Below are positions 28,168 through 38,359 of a stretch of DNA of 64,000 bases, in pieces; position 1 is the stretch's first letter; each line of letters begins with the position of its first letter. The DNA comes from Nitrosomonas sp. (lineage in GTDB: Bacteria > Pseudomonadota > Gammaproteobacteria > Burkholderiales > Nitrosomonadaceae). The stretch is taken from the NCBI GenBank assembly GCA_028577615.1, contig JAJSDU010000011.1:1-64000 (forward strand). The letters are read 5' to 3'. Made by a program: the position numbers and the translations under genes. The notes beneath the pieces are model-generated. The model was not told the origin of the DNA, did not search any database, and was given only the letters and a program-made list of their open reading frames with translations.

Positions 28168-29433
28168 TCAAGCCGTTCGTTGTCCGCGCATCTGGTCAGC
28201 CCAGGATGCAACCCATTTCATCATGTCCTCACCCGGCAATGGCCGCCCGATGTAATAGCCCTGCGCCAAGTCACAGCCCACTTCCCTGAGAAAAGCGAGT
28301 GTTTCGGCATCCTCGACACCCTCAGCTACGGATTTGAGCCCGAGGCTATTTCCAAGTTCGACAATTGAGCGAATAACAGAGCGCGATTCCTGGGAACTCA
28401 TCGCTGTCATAACGAAGGACTTGTCCACTTTGATTTCGGAGAAGGGCAATCGTACCAGTTGTATCATCGACGAAAACCCTGTGCCGAAGTCATCGATCGA
28501 AAGCTGAAAGCCTTTCATTCGCAGGCGAGTGAGCAAATCGAGCGATGCGACCGGATCAGCCATTGTGCTGCTCTCGGTCAATTCGAAGATCAAACGGGTA
28601 TTGCTGACATGGTGAAAAGAGCATAACTCGACTGCTCTATCGACAAACGTAAAATTGTCGAGTGTCTTCGCGGAAATATTCACCGATAGTGTTAATCCAG
28701 GGGATAAGGCGTTTGATACACTGGTTGCCGGATTCAGCTTGTCATCAGAAAAATTCGAACCGTACCATTTAAGCGCCTGTTCGATAATTTGTGCGGTCAA
28801 CTCATCAATAAGTCCTGAAGACTCAGCAATCGGAATAAAGAGATCAGGCCCAAGCAATCCATATTCGGGATGGTGCCAGCGCGCAAGTGCTTCAAATCCT
28901 GCAAGCTGTCCATCAACACAGGTCACCTTGGGTTGGAACACCACGCCAATCTGTCGCCGATGCAGTGCATCTTTCAGGGCACGCTGATCTGGAATAAATG
29001 CGATTTTGCCTTGAGAACGACGCCTGTTCCCTCGTTTGAGCATGCTGTTTTTTGCCAGCAGCGCCCGCAGTTGTGCGGGCGAGAACGGCTTTGGCAATAC
29101 GCCTGCTATTGCCAGACCATGTTCCGCGGCAGACCTGCCTGCGGCATCCAGCACGCGCCCACTGACGCCGCTGGTAATAATTACGCTTGCAGTACAGCCG
29201 CGACTGGAAAGCTCAGCCAGCACTTCAACGCCGTCCATATCCGGCATGATCAAGTCCAGCGCTATATGGGTTGGCTGCCATTCTGACTCCAGCTGGAAGA
29301 ACTCGGCCGGATCAGTCGTTACACGGCATTCCATCCCGGCATTTTCGGCAATGGCCCGTATCGTGGCGCCGACGCTTTTATCATCGTCAAGCACCAGCAA
29401 GTTTCCAGATAATTTGTAATCAATCGAAACCAT
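28168..29433 (-). CDS. REC-EAL response regulator (c-di-GMP phosphodiesterase)
   Basis: 421 residues. The receiver domain (10-125) has phosphoacceptor Asp60 (IALDLIMPD) and Lys115 (LPKPF). The EAL domain (150-410) has all main catalytic motifs: EALARW at 181-186, VNIS, ELTES, DDFGTG (314-319), KVDKSFV and AEGVE (370-374). It should hydrolyse c-di-GMP under control of phosphorylation. It converges on the bacteriophytochrome gene (114 bases apart) and lies 8 bases downstream of the hybrid kinase gene, its likely phosphodonor by operon position. Confidence 0.94.
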   Translation of the reverse strand: MVSIDYKLSGNLLVLDDDKSVGATIRAIAENAGMECRVTTDPAEFFQLESEWQPTHIALDLIMPDMDGVEVLAELSSRGCTASVIITSGVSGRVLDAAGRSAAEHGLAIAGVLPKPFSPAQLRALLAKNSMLKRGNRRRSQGKIAFIPDQRALKDALHRRQIGVVFQPKVTCVDGQLAGFEALARWHHPEYGLLGPDLFIPIAESSGLIDELTAQIIEQALKWYGSNFSDDKLNPATSVSNALSPGLTLSVNISAKTLDNFTFVDRAVELCSFHHVSNTRLIFELTESSTMADPVASLDLLTRLRMKGFQLSIDDFGTGFSSMIQLVRLPFSEIKVDKSFVMTAMSSQESRSVIRSIVELGNSLGLKSVAEGVEDAETLAFLREVGCDLAQGYYIGRPLPGEDMMKWVASWADQMRGQRTA

Positions 29434-29441
29434 CCATTCTC

Positions 29442-32039
29442 CTATTCTTTCAGCGACCGTTGCACACGCCGTGCAAGTTCCTCACGACGGTATGGCTTAT
29501 TCAGCAGGTTCACGCCCGGATCCAGCCGGCCATGATGCACGATGGCATTCTCTGTGTAACCTGAAGTAAACAGGATTTTCAGTGCCGGTCGCAGCTGCAA
29601 TGCCTGGTCAGCCAGCTGGCGGCCGTTTATGCCACCCGGCATCACGACATCCGTAAACAGCAGATCAATTTGTTCACCATCACGAATCAAGTTCAGCGCC
29701 TCGACACCGTTGGCGGCAACCCGCACCTGGTAACCCAGGGACAGCAGCTGGTCATGAGCATACTTGCGCACCATGTCATCGTCTTCAACCAGCAGTATGA
29801 CTTCTCCGTTGCCCATGAGATTCGTGTATTGAACGGCGGAGGGACGCTCGACACGCTTCTGCGTCTGCGGCAAATACAACTTAACCGTAGTACCCTGGCC
29901 AACCTCGGAATAGATATTCACATGTCCCCCCGACTGTTTGATGAATCCATATACCATGGCAAGCCCAAGCCCGGTACCCTTACCCTTTGCCTTGGTGGTG
30001 TAGAACGGATCAAACACGTGCGACAAGTGCTGCGGATCAATGCCGGAACCGGTGTCAGATACCGCCAGCATGACATACTGGCCTGATTGAAGGTCCCCAT
30101 GCTGGGTCGCATAATTTTCGTCGATACAGGTATTCGCGGTCTCGATAGTCAATCGACCGCCATCCTTCATCGCATCGCGAGCATTGAGACACAGATTGAG
30201 CAGGGCATTCTCGAGTTGTCCTGCGTCAACGAGCACGTTTGGCAGATCAATTTCGTGGTTAATAAATTCGACTTCAATATTCTCTCCCAGCGTTCGCTTC
30301 AGGAGTCCCTTCATGCTGTCAAACAATTGGTTGATATCGGTCGGTCTGGGATCCAGCGCCTGCTGGCGCGCAAAAGCCAGCAAATGGTGCGTAAGCTCAG
30401 CTCCGCGCTGCGCTGCGCTGCTGATGGTGCCCGCCAACGGTTGCAGGCCGTGGTTGCCTGCAAGCTGTTCCGATAGCAGATCAGCATTACCGAGTATTAC
30501 TGTCAGCAGGTTGTTGAAATCATGCGCAACGCCACCCGTGAGCTGACCGAGGGACTCAAGCCGCTGCGACTGGCGAAGCTGAGCCTCGATCTTCCGCTGC
30601 TGCGTGATGTCCCGGAAAAATATATCGATACCATCGGCGGAGGGGTAGGCGTGAACATCGAACCAGAGACCGAGCGGGGAATACAGTTCCTGGAAGTGAA
30701 CCGGTTCGCCAGTCGTCAGTGCGTTATCATAGTGTTCCTTGAATCTGTCTGCATCGGGAAAAAAATCCCAGACGTTCCGGCCCAACAGATTGTCGCGACG
30801 TACACCCGTTGCCCGCTCGAATTGAGCGTTTACATAGGAGACCGACCATTCACGATTCATTGCGAGATAAGCATCGCTAATGCTCTCCAGCGTTCTCTCG
30901 AATCGCATCCCGAGTTGTATCTGTTCGTTGATGTCGATCGCGGTTCCATGCCATTTCCACACGCTGCCATCCGCATCCAGCGAAGGTTCTGCCTGCGTGA
31001 GGTGCCAGCGGTACCGCCCATCGTGTGTTTGAATACGGAAGGTAATTCGGTAGGGCTTTGCGGTGGTGACAGCCTCAGTCCACACTGCTATGCAACGATC
31101 CCGATCGTCTGGGTGAATCGTCGCCAGCCAACCGGCCGGAGCGGGCGCAAGTAGTTCAACGGCAGTCAATCCGGTGAGTTCTCTAACATACTTGTTCTGG
31201 TAGTCGACCGTGCCGTCAGCGGCAGCGCTCCAGACAGCCAAAGGCATTGCATCGGCGAATTCGCGGAATCGCCGTTCGACGCTTTCCAGCGATTCTTCTA
31301 TCTGCTTTCGCGCACTGACATCCTGGAAAGCACCCTGCACCTCGATAATCTTGCCGCTGGCGCCACGAACAGCCTTGCCAGCTGCTCTGACCCATATACG
31401 GTTACCTTTGGCAGTAACCAATTCCAGTTCTTCATCAAATGGAACGCCATCTCGGGAACAGCGGTGGAAGATTTCAGCAATCCGTTCCCGGTGCTCGGGC
31501 GCATAAAAGCCGATAGCATCATCCAGCGAAGGTAAATATCCCGGGTCTGTTTCGTGAATGCGTGCCACTTCATCCGACCAGAATAATTTGCCGCTGCGGA
31601 CATTGAATGACCAGCCTCCGAACCGGGCAAGCATTCCCGCCATTTCTGAAAGTTGCTGATTACGACTTAATTCACCCTGCGCCTGTAAATAGCGCTCGAA
31701 ATAACGCAGCAACAAGACACCCAGCGCCCCGGTGATTAAAATTGCCACCAGTGTCAGTATGCGGTTGATTACCGGGAAAAGGGAAGGTACTGTTGATACT
31801 TGCGGCTGTAACACAAAAGCAATGACTACCATAATCGCGCCGATGACAGTTGCGCCAATAACCAATTTCCGTTCCCGAGACAGCGTTGCCGCCAGGATAA
31901 CGGGAATATGCAGGATGCCCAGCGCAATACCGGCAGGCAGGTGCAAATCAAGCGCAAACACTGCTGCCAGCCCCCCAATGACTGCGTAAAGCCAATGGCG
32001 ATTGATGCCAGTTTCTGGCTGATCGATTAACGTAGCCAC
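29442..32039 (-). CDS. PAS hybrid sensor histidine kinase
   Basis: 865 residues from a GTG start. Four or five membrane helices (15-115) are followed by three PAS domains (about 130-245, 255-375, 380-480). The HisKA domain has His506 in GGVAHDFNNLL, the HATPase has N-box LNLCLNARDAM and GTGLGLAMVYG, and the C-terminal receiver (745-865) has Asp797 (FTDVVMPG). The HDFNN-type H-box is typical of hybrid kinases with soluble PAS input. Signal unknown. It lies 8 bases upstream of the REC-EAL gene, so it probably feeds c-di-GMP turnover (inference). Confidence 0.93.
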   Translation of the reverse strand: MATLIDQPETGINRHWLYAVIGGLAAVFALDLHLPAGIALGILHIPVILAATLSRERKLVIGATVIGAIMVVIAFVLQPQVSTVPSLFPVINRILTLVAILITGALGVLLLRYFERYLQAQGELSRNQQLSEMAGMLARFGGWSFNVRSGKLFWSDEVARIHETDPGYLPSLDDAIGFYAPEHRERIAEIFHRCSRDGVPFDEELELVTAKGNRIWVRAAGKAVRGASGKIIEVQGAFQDVSARKQIEESLESVERRFREFADAMPLAVWSAAADGTVDYQNKYVRELTGLTAVELLAPAPAGWLATIHPDDRDRCIAVWTEAVTTAKPYRITFRIQTHDGRYRWHLTQAEPSLDADGSVWKWHGTAIDINEQIQLGMRFERTLESISDAYLAMNREWSVSYVNAQFERATGVRRDNLLGRNVWDFFPDADRFKEHYDNALTTGEPVHFQELYSPLGLWFDVHAYPSADGIDIFFRDITQQRKIEAQLRQSQRLESLGQLTGGVAHDFNNLLTVILGNADLLSEQLAGNHGLQPLAGTISSAAQRGAELTHHLLAFARQQALDPRPTDINQLFDSMKGLLKRTLGENIEVEFINHEIDLPNVLVDAGQLENALLNLCLNARDAMKDGGRLTIETANTCIDENYATQHGDLQSGQYVMLAVSDTGSGIDPQHLSHVFDPFYTTKAKGKGTGLGLAMVYGFIKQSGGHVNIYSEVGQGTTVKLYLPQTQKRVERPSAVQYTNLMGNGEVILLVEDDDMVRKYAHDQLLSLGYQVRVAANGVEALNLIRDGEQIDLLFTDVVMPGGINGRQLADQALQLRPALKILFTSGYTENAIVHHGRLDPGVNLLNKPYRREELARRVQRSLKE

Positions 32040-32467
32040 AGCCCGCCTGATCGCCGATCATATCCGCCAATGCGGCAGCATATATTCAATCGGCTATCGC
32101 GTTGCGTATTTGCATGTTCGACAGGACACGAAACAGCTTGCACGCTGGAATTGCTTGTCAATCCAGGAGGTTCCATGTGAAATACCGTGGGTAAGCAAAC
32201 CGAAATTTTCCGTATAAAAAAATAAATCATGTCGATAAGAATTATGATTATGTCATCTTAAATTGCTGGTGACTATTCAATCTCAAGGCAGCTGACATAA
32301 TTGACTGAGGTTTGGCTGAGGTGATTTAATGACACTGATGTTTTCTACCATACCTGGGGCAGTACCGCTGTGCATCCAGTGCTTTTCGATGAATGTGATT
32401 GATTTGGTCAATAAGTAGTGTGGTGCTGTAATTCATCTTCAATTTGCTGTTTCTAATGCGGCAACAT
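32040..32467. other. gap between two signalling transcripts
   Basis: 428 bases upstream of the hybrid kinase and downstream of the two-REC regulator, both on the minus strand. It presumably holds the promoter of the kinase/REC-EAL operon. No gene, repeat or recognisable operator was found. Confidence 0.5.
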
Positions 32468-33643
32468 TTAAGGATTATCAAGTAAAGATTTTACTTTATC
32501 CAAAAATATATTACGTGCAAATGGCTTGACGATTATATCCGCGGCACCTGCCTTAAGGCTTTCCAGAACAATATCTTTTTTACTTTCACCAGTAATCATC
32601 AGAATTGGAATGTCTGTAAGACTTGAAGAAGCTTTAATTTGTTTTACGATATCGATTCCGCTCATATCGGGTAGCATGACATCAATAAAAATAAGATCTG
32701 GCCGGGTATGCTGTATTATGTGAAATGCTTCGTAACCATTTGTTGCAAAAACCAGATTATAGTTTTCTTTTTCAAGGATAGAGCTAATAATTTTATGTTG
32801 AAATTCATCATCATCAACGACCAGTAATGATGGCTGAATACTACTGGCAAGCGTGTTTAGCTGACGTAACGACTTCAAATGCGCATTACCCGCCTGGTAA
32901 AATTCATCAGTCCATTGTTTAAGGGGATCTGTAGACCGGGCAAGTGTATGAAAAGGAGTTTCAAAAGCGTCTTGCTTAAGTTGCTCAAGTTCGAGTTGCA
33001 GTTTTTCGATGTTTCTTATCTTTACGGCATCATCTAAATTACTTTGCACAAGCCGTTGTGAAAAATTTTCAAGTGTCGAAACTGAGTGATTGGTGGCAGC
33101 TGTGACCGCTTGATCAAAATTTTCAATTCGATTGTTTCCCAGAGCTAATTGATCTGTCAGCATTTTTTCTAATGTGGCAAGCCGTCTTACTTGCGCTGCA
33201 AAATCTGCTGCGGTTGGCATGTCATTTCTGAATTTGGCTTGTGCGCGCAATGCCAGATAAACAGACATTGAAAGACGGAATGAATCAATCGTCATGGGCC
33301 AGAACAGAACATAATCGTCGAAAATTCCTTCTCGACATAGATTGTAAGCGTGGCGGACTTCATCTTTGCTGCATAAAACGATTGTACAATGCGGTTGAAG
33401 CTGAGCCGAGCAGCCTTGTCGATACAATCCTAAATAGTAACGCTCGGATTTTTCCAACCCTTTGAAAACCAGCACCAGCACTTCCGGCTGATATTGATCA
33501 AAATCTTTTGAAGCCTGATCCGCACCTATTGTCGTTTTCGCATTCGGATAATCTGCGGAAAGCAGTTTCTGTACGACATTTGCATCGCTTTTGTTGTCCG
33601 ATGCTATCAGTATGGAAGCATTATTTACTAAGGAACGGTTCAT
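32468..33643 (-). CDS. response regulator with pseudo-receiver and receiver domains
   Basis: 391 residues. The N-terminal 130 residues have receiver-like alternation but carry VLVFKG where the phosphoacceptor Asp would be, so this is a pseudo-receiver. Residues 150-235 are a helical, coiled-coil-like linker. The C-terminal receiver (270-391) is canonical: VVDDDE, Asp321 in FIDVMLPDMSG, and Lys373 in VKPF. There is no output domain, so it probably acts through protein contacts. It lies 220 bases downstream of the large hybrid kinase gene on the same strand and is a plausible partner. Confidence 0.9.
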   Translation of the reverse strand: MNRSLVNNASILIASDNKSDANVVQKLLSADYPNAKTTIGADQASKDFDQYQPEVLVLVFKGLEKSERYYLGLYRQGCSAQLQPHCTIVLCSKDEVRHAYNLCREGIFDDYVLFWPMTIDSFRLSMSVYLALRAQAKFRNDMPTAADFAAQVRRLATLEKMLTDQLALGNNRIENFDQAVTAATNHSVSTLENFSQRLVQSNLDDAVKIRNIEKLQLELEQLKQDAFETPFHTLARSTDPLKQWTDEFYQAGNAHLKSLRQLNTLASSIQPSLLVVDDDEFQHKIISSILEKENYNLVFATNGYEAFHIIQHTRPDLIFIDVMLPDMSGIDIVKQIKASSSLTDIPILMITGESKKDIVLESLKAGAADIIVKPFARNIFLDKVKSLLDNP

Positions 33644-33863
33644 ATAAATTGCTTTGGTGATTCCCCCATTTTTAATGGGAGCATGTTAGTGGAGAGTTTT
33701 GGTTCGCGGATTCGGTTTCGAAGTGCGGCATCAAGCTACCTTCAGGTGCCGCGCCTCGAGATTGGATCCGCGATATGTATCAGCAGTTTTTGCAATACAG
33801 GCTTGTCATCAGGTTTTTGAATAACATATCCATGCTATGGGATTTTTCCGCTTTGCTATGCTA

Positions 33864-36800
33864 CTACGCATTTCTGTTTAGAGGAATCAAATAATTGTTG
33901 ACGTAATCCATTTCCAATTTAAATCTGGCAAACAAATCTTTCAGCAGTTTGGTTTTTCCATTTTTTCCCGCCTGTTCGATCTGCTGGCATAAATCACCCA
34001 ACCTGAGAGCCCCGACACTGCGTGCAGAGGATTTCAATTTGTGCGCAGCTCTGGTTGCCCGATCGCAATCCGTGGCTTCACAAGCAAGATGCAGTTCGCT
34101 TGCGATTCTGGCTGCGCTGGTAAGAAAATCGGATAAGATTTCATCTATTGTTGTTTGGTCATCGCCAACCAATTCTTTCAGGATATTGACATCAATAGAT
34201 GCAACTTCCGGATTATTCAGATGCGTGCTATCACCCATTTTCGGTGGTTTGTGCCATTCTTTTATTTTTTCTCTTAAAACGGATAATTGCACTGGCTTCG
34301 AGAGATAGTCATCCATTCCAATTTTTTTGCAGTATTCAGCTTCGCCTTTCAGCGCATTCGCGGTGAGTGCGATAATTGGCATACGAATTTTGTTTGCTTT
34401 CGTTTCTTCTTCACGAATAGCAGCAGTAAGTTGATAGCCATCCATATTGGGCATATGCACATCAGTCAGCAGCAATGCATACGTATTGATTTTCCATAGT
34501 CTGAGTGCCTCGCGACCATCGCTGGCAATATCCGCCTCCACACCAAGCAAGGCTAACTGGCGTTGAATGACTTTCTGGTTAATTTCGTTATCTTCAGCCA
34601 CCAGAACTGGATTATCCAAATACAGATTGTTTTCTGAATCTGTCGTTTCCGTAATTGGTTTGCAGGATTTGTTATTGTTTGCATGTTCTACATCCTGGAC
34701 TAGACCGGCAGCTAAAGCGACTGTGTGCAATAGAATGTTACGCGTTAGAACATTGGCATCAACCTGAAAAATGTTCTTGCCTATCTGGCGCGGCTTTCTG
34801 CGTTTTCCACGGTCAAGAACTACAATACGTATATTGTGTTGTGAATACTGATCGATCATGTTGCGGAGCGATTCAGCATGAAAACCCGTTTTGGCATCAA
34901 GTAACCAGACCCATGGTTTCCCGGATAGGGCTGCTTCGTCTACATGAATGCTGTCAATACCTTCAGCGTGCTGTACATGCGCGCCCGCATGTGACAAGTG
35001 ATTCGCAATATACCAGAGACTATCTTCAGGACAGATCGTAAGGCACGATAAATCCGCTAAAGGCTTGGATTCATTTTGTTTGACGAGGCTCGATTGTGGA
35101 AACGGCAGTCGCACAAAGAATGCGCTGCCTTCATTCAATTTGCTTCGAACGCTGATTTCTCCTCCCATCATCAGGGCAAGCTGGCGACTGATTGCCAGTC
35201 CCAGCCCTGTTCCGCCATAACGCCGTGTAGTCGTAGCCTCGCCTTGTTGGAAAGCAGCAAACAAATGTGATTGCATTTCCTCGCTCATGCCAATGCCATT
35301 ATCGCGTACTTCACATTGCAACCATGTCTGCCCTTGGCTGGAAGAATCAAGTTTAATATGAACGAATACGGAGCCCTGTCGCTTCAATTTGCCTGAGAAT
35401 TTGATAGCGTTGCTGACTAAATTGTAAAGAATCTGGCGTACACGTAGCGCATCACCTTGTAATTGATCAGGAATTTTTGGATCAACGAAGAAGAGTAGCT
35501 CAACATTATTTTGATCCGCCATGCGGTCAAGCAAAGCGCATACTTTCTCAGTCACTTTTTCAATTGAGAACGGTTCTTTGGTAAGCTGTAACTTGCCAGC
35601 TTCAATCTTGGAAAAATCAAGAATATCATTGATAATTCCAAGTAGTGCAATCGCTGATTCTCGTGCCAGTTCAACTATTTCTGTCTGATCTGGCTTTAGA
35701 CTGGTTTGGGTCAGTATTTCGAGCATGCCGATAACACCATTCATTGGCGTGCGAATTTCATGACTCATCGCCGCCAGAAATTCTGATTTTGCTTGACTGG
35801 CGGCCTCAGCCTTATCCCGAGCCATTTCGACAGCTAACATTAATTGTTTTTGTTCGCTGACATCATGTATTACTCCAGAGTAAAAACGCGTTCCGTTCAC
35901 ACTGTATTCTGAAGTAATCAATTGAATTGGAAAGAAATGACCGGTTTTGTGCTGTCCTTGTGTTTCATTCTCCGACTGTTCTGCTTTTTCTGGAATTAAG
36001 GATGAAATGCTGGATCCGATAACCTCACATGCCGTGTAGCCAAAAGTAGGGGTAATTGCAGAATTGACCGATTGCACAATACCATTTTCATTCATGGTAA
36101 AAACCACATCTTTTATATTCTCGATTAATGCACGCGTTTTAGAGTTCTGCAATTGTAAAACACGCGTTCTTCTCGATATTTGTCGCTCCAGATAGGAGGC
36201 ATAACCCATTGTGTTTAGAGAATATGCAATAATCAGCATCATTAAAACAATACCGAAAAGAAGCAATACTATCGGACCCGTTTGCCAGATTAAGCCGCTA
36301 TCATGAAGACTCCATATTTCGATTTGCAAGCCTTTGTCCGCGAAAATTCTGCTCACTGTATACGTTAAATCAGGCGCCAGCCGAGCAGGAACATTGTGTT
36401 CCAGAATTGTCGCTGATGAGTTCCAGCTAGCCATGGCGGTTATTCGTAGCCCACTGTTCAGATAATCCGCCTTGGAAACCAGATCCTCAAAGAACAGCCG
36501 CACATTAATTTGCGCCGCCGCAAAACCAAGTAACTTGTATGTATCAATCGGATTAGCGTCTGGAGAGTTGCCAGCAAACACGGGGTAAATCAACCACCAT
36601 ATCTGCTTGTTTGAATCGGTTGATTTAGCCAGAGCGAGCCGTCCGGTTTTCATGGAAAATAGCAGGGCCTGTCTGGGGACGTGTTGCGCTATATCTTTAC
36701 CCAGAAGGTCATCCATATGATCTTCCGGATAGATTAATTGATGGCGAAATACACCAGATTGTTGATTGAAATCTTCATTTGAAATCCAGGAAAAAGTAAT

Positions 36801-37724
36801 ATTGCCCTTATGTGCTTCTATATTCCGATTAAAGCGTGTAAATTCAGACAAGTCCAATCTGTCATTACTCTTGATCAAAGCACCAATGCTACGCAATTGA
36901 TTTTGGCTTGCTTTGATCAGATTATTGGCATGAAGACTGATTTCATTGGATTTTTCTTTAAAGGTATAGTGTGATTGACGGTCTGCGTCATGATTTATCA
37001 GGAAAAGCCCCGCTAATAACAATGAAGCAGTGCCAAACAGTGAAAAAATAATGATGGAAATTCGGCGCCGCCAACCATCACCCAGAAACACATTTGATCG
37101 CGAATAAAAGATCACAATCGGGGTTAATAAAAATATGCCCAATATATTAAGCGTATAATTGGACATCCACGATATCATTATTGCATTGCCTCGTAACGCA
37201 TTGAATTGATAAAGAACGATCATGTCAATGGTGGTGGAGATCAGGCATGCAATTGGGCCAATTTTAAAAAGAAAGGCCGATATTTTTACTATATTTAAGA
37301 ATTTTTTAGAGTTCTTAATGAATGGTTTCGTAAAGTATGCGGCAATCAGTGCCTGAAGAACCGCGCCGCTTGCGGTAAAAAATGCCGCGATTATATTGAC
37401 GGTAATCGATTCTGTATCGTGAACTTGATTTAAATTATGAAGAAGATCAACTGCGAAAGTACCTACCCAGATAGATTGCCATAAACGTGTTCCCCAAATA
37501 ACAAATATAGCAAAGGCAAGTCCAGCTGGTATGCCGGCGAGCAGATTGTAATAATCAAAAAAATTTAACAGCTTAGTGAAATACACACAGGTAGAATAAA
37601 TCAGTACTACAAAAAGCATTTTTGACCATGAGGAATTATTTGCCAGAAAATAGTTTAATCTCGTTGTGGATGTAACTATGTACTGATATAAATTCTGTGT
37701 ATTTATTTTCATCTTTGGATACAA
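33864..37724 (-). CDS. MASE1-CHASE-PAS hybrid histidine kinase with REC and Hpt
   Basis: 1286 residues, BarA-like layout. A MASE1-like region of about eight membrane helices (36-240) is followed by a CHASE-type extracytoplasmic sensor (250-478), a further helix (482-502) and PAS (530-625). HisKA has His655 (AAMSHEIRTPMN) and HATPase has GGTGLGLAISRQLA. A degenerate receiver (890-1005) lacks the Asp, then an intact receiver has Asp1088 (LLTDVHMPNMDG), and the Hpt domain has His1228 (AAHKLKSSARS). It supports a full His-Asp-His relay. The ligand of the CHASE domain is unknown. The two-REC protein downstream is a candidate acceptor. Confidence 0.93.
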   Translation of the reverse strand: MYPKMKINTQNLYQYIVTSTTRLNYFLANNSSWSKMLFVVLIYSTCVYFTKLLNFFDYYNLLAGIPAGLAFAIFVIWGTRLWQSIWVGTFAVDLLHNLNQVHDTESITVNIIAAFFTASGAVLQALIAAYFTKPFIKNSKKFLNIVKISAFLFKIGPIACLISTTIDMIVLYQFNALRGNAIMISWMSNYTLNILGIFLLTPIVIFYSRSNVFLGDGWRRRISIIIFSLFGTASLLLAGLFLINHDADRQSHYTFKEKSNEISLHANNLIKASQNQLRSIGALIKSNDRLDLSEFTRFNRNIEAHKGNITFSWISNEDFNQQSGVFRHQLIYPEDHMDDLLGKDIAQHVPRQALLFSMKTGRLALAKSTDSNKQIWWLIYPVFAGNSPDANPIDTYKLLGFAAAQINVRLFFEDLVSKADYLNSGLRITAMASWNSSATILEHNVPARLAPDLTYTVSRIFADKGLQIEIWSLHDSGLIWQTGPIVLLLFGIVLMMLIIAYSLNTMGYASYLERQISRRTRVLQLQNSKTRALIENIKDVVFTMNENGIVQSVNSAITPTFGYTACEVIGSSISSLIPEKAEQSENETQGQHKTGHFFPIQLITSEYSVNGTRFYSGVIHDVSEQKQLMLAVEMARDKAEAASQAKSEFLAAMSHEIRTPMNGVIGMLEILTQTSLKPDQTEIVELARESAIALLGIINDILDFSKIEAGKLQLTKEPFSIEKVTEKVCALLDRMADQNNVELLFFVDPKIPDQLQGDALRVRQILYNLVSNAIKFSGKLKRQGSVFVHIKLDSSSQGQTWLQCEVRDNGIGMSEEMQSHLFAAFQQGEATTTRRYGGTGLGLAISRQLALMMGGEISVRSKLNEGSAFFVRLPFPQSSLVKQNESKPLADLSCLTICPEDSLWYIANHLSHAGAHVQHAEGIDSIHVDEAALSGKPWVWLLDAKTGFHAESLRNMIDQYSQHNIRIVVLDRGKRRKPRQIGKNIFQVDANVLTRNILLHTVALAAGLVQDVEHANNNKSCKPITETTDSENNLYLDNPVLVAEDNEINQKVIQRQLALLGVEADIASDGREALRLWKINTYALLLTDVHMPNMDGYQLTAAIREEETKANKIRMPIIALTANALKGEAEYCKKIGMDDYLSKPVQLSVLREKIKEWHKPPKMGDSTHLNNPEVASIDVNILKELVGDDQTTIDEILSDFLTSAARIASELHLACEATDCDRATRAAHKLKSSARSVGALRLGDLCQQIEQAGKNGKTKLLKDLFARFKLEMDYVNNYLIPLNRNA

Positions 37725-37899
37725 GGTATTAAGGTGTTTGCATATATTGCAGCTAGCATAACTTATGCTTCCTGAAGATTAAGCATGGATTAGATGCTCA
37801 AAACCATGCCAAATTTATCGGATAGTATTTTCTGCCTACTATAGTTATGCTTTACGATAAACAGCCGCCTTGGTTGCGAAGGTGAACCAGGGAGGTTAA
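37725..37899. other. upstream region of the hybrid kinase, next to the IS remnant
   Basis: It holds the promoter region for the minus-strand hybrid kinase and perhaps the decayed left end of the IS5-type element. A short N-terminal-like sequence (MPNLSD at about 37805, then a stop) recalls IS5 transposase starts but is too short to be sure. Confidence 0.35.
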
Positions 37900-38344
37900 C
37901 AAGAGGCTGGCGGCTTTGAATATTTGCTGATTGGATGATTCGATTGTTCGACTGCCCCGGCATGGTGTTTTTCCCAAAAAAAACAACAGGAAGAGGCGGT
38001 CTGAGTACCAAAAAGAAGGACAGGCCTCGGAGTACGTCAGGTGAACGTACTGATTGAACAGGTTGAAGCCGATTATATTTCAGTGGACAAAAACTATGAC
38101 AGTGATGAAGTCAATTAACAGCAGTGAAGCGTCAAGTACGGTAGCGGTTATTCCGCCTCGACAAGTCCAAATAATTCAGCGGGAATATGATCGAGAAATT
38201 TATAACAAACGAAACCTGGCCGAACGCTTGCTTCAGAGACTTAAGCAATTTAGCCGAGTTGCAACACGATATGAACGATTAAAGCGAAACGATCAAGCCA
38301 TACGTTATCTGGCTGGTTCGTTGAATGGCTGGCTTAGTTGTTAA
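37900..38344 (+). pseudogene. IS5-type transposase remnant
   Basis: The last part is clear. VNVLIEQVEADYISVDKNYDSDEV is read from 38041, then a one-base shift near 38115 leads to AVIPPRQVQIIQREYDREIY and LLQRLKQFSRVATRYERLKR, ending at the stop at 38342-38344. This is the C-terminal DDE region of IS5/IS1031-type transposases (YDSDE...AVIPPR...YDRE.Y...KQFR.IATRYDK). Weaker pieces such as LLIG/DDSIVR-like residues and QKK..EEAV lie at 37930-38010 with stops. No terminal inverted repeats were found, so the left boundary is approximate. It is not active. Confidence 0.75.
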
Positions 38345-38359
38345 CACGCCTAGGTCAGA

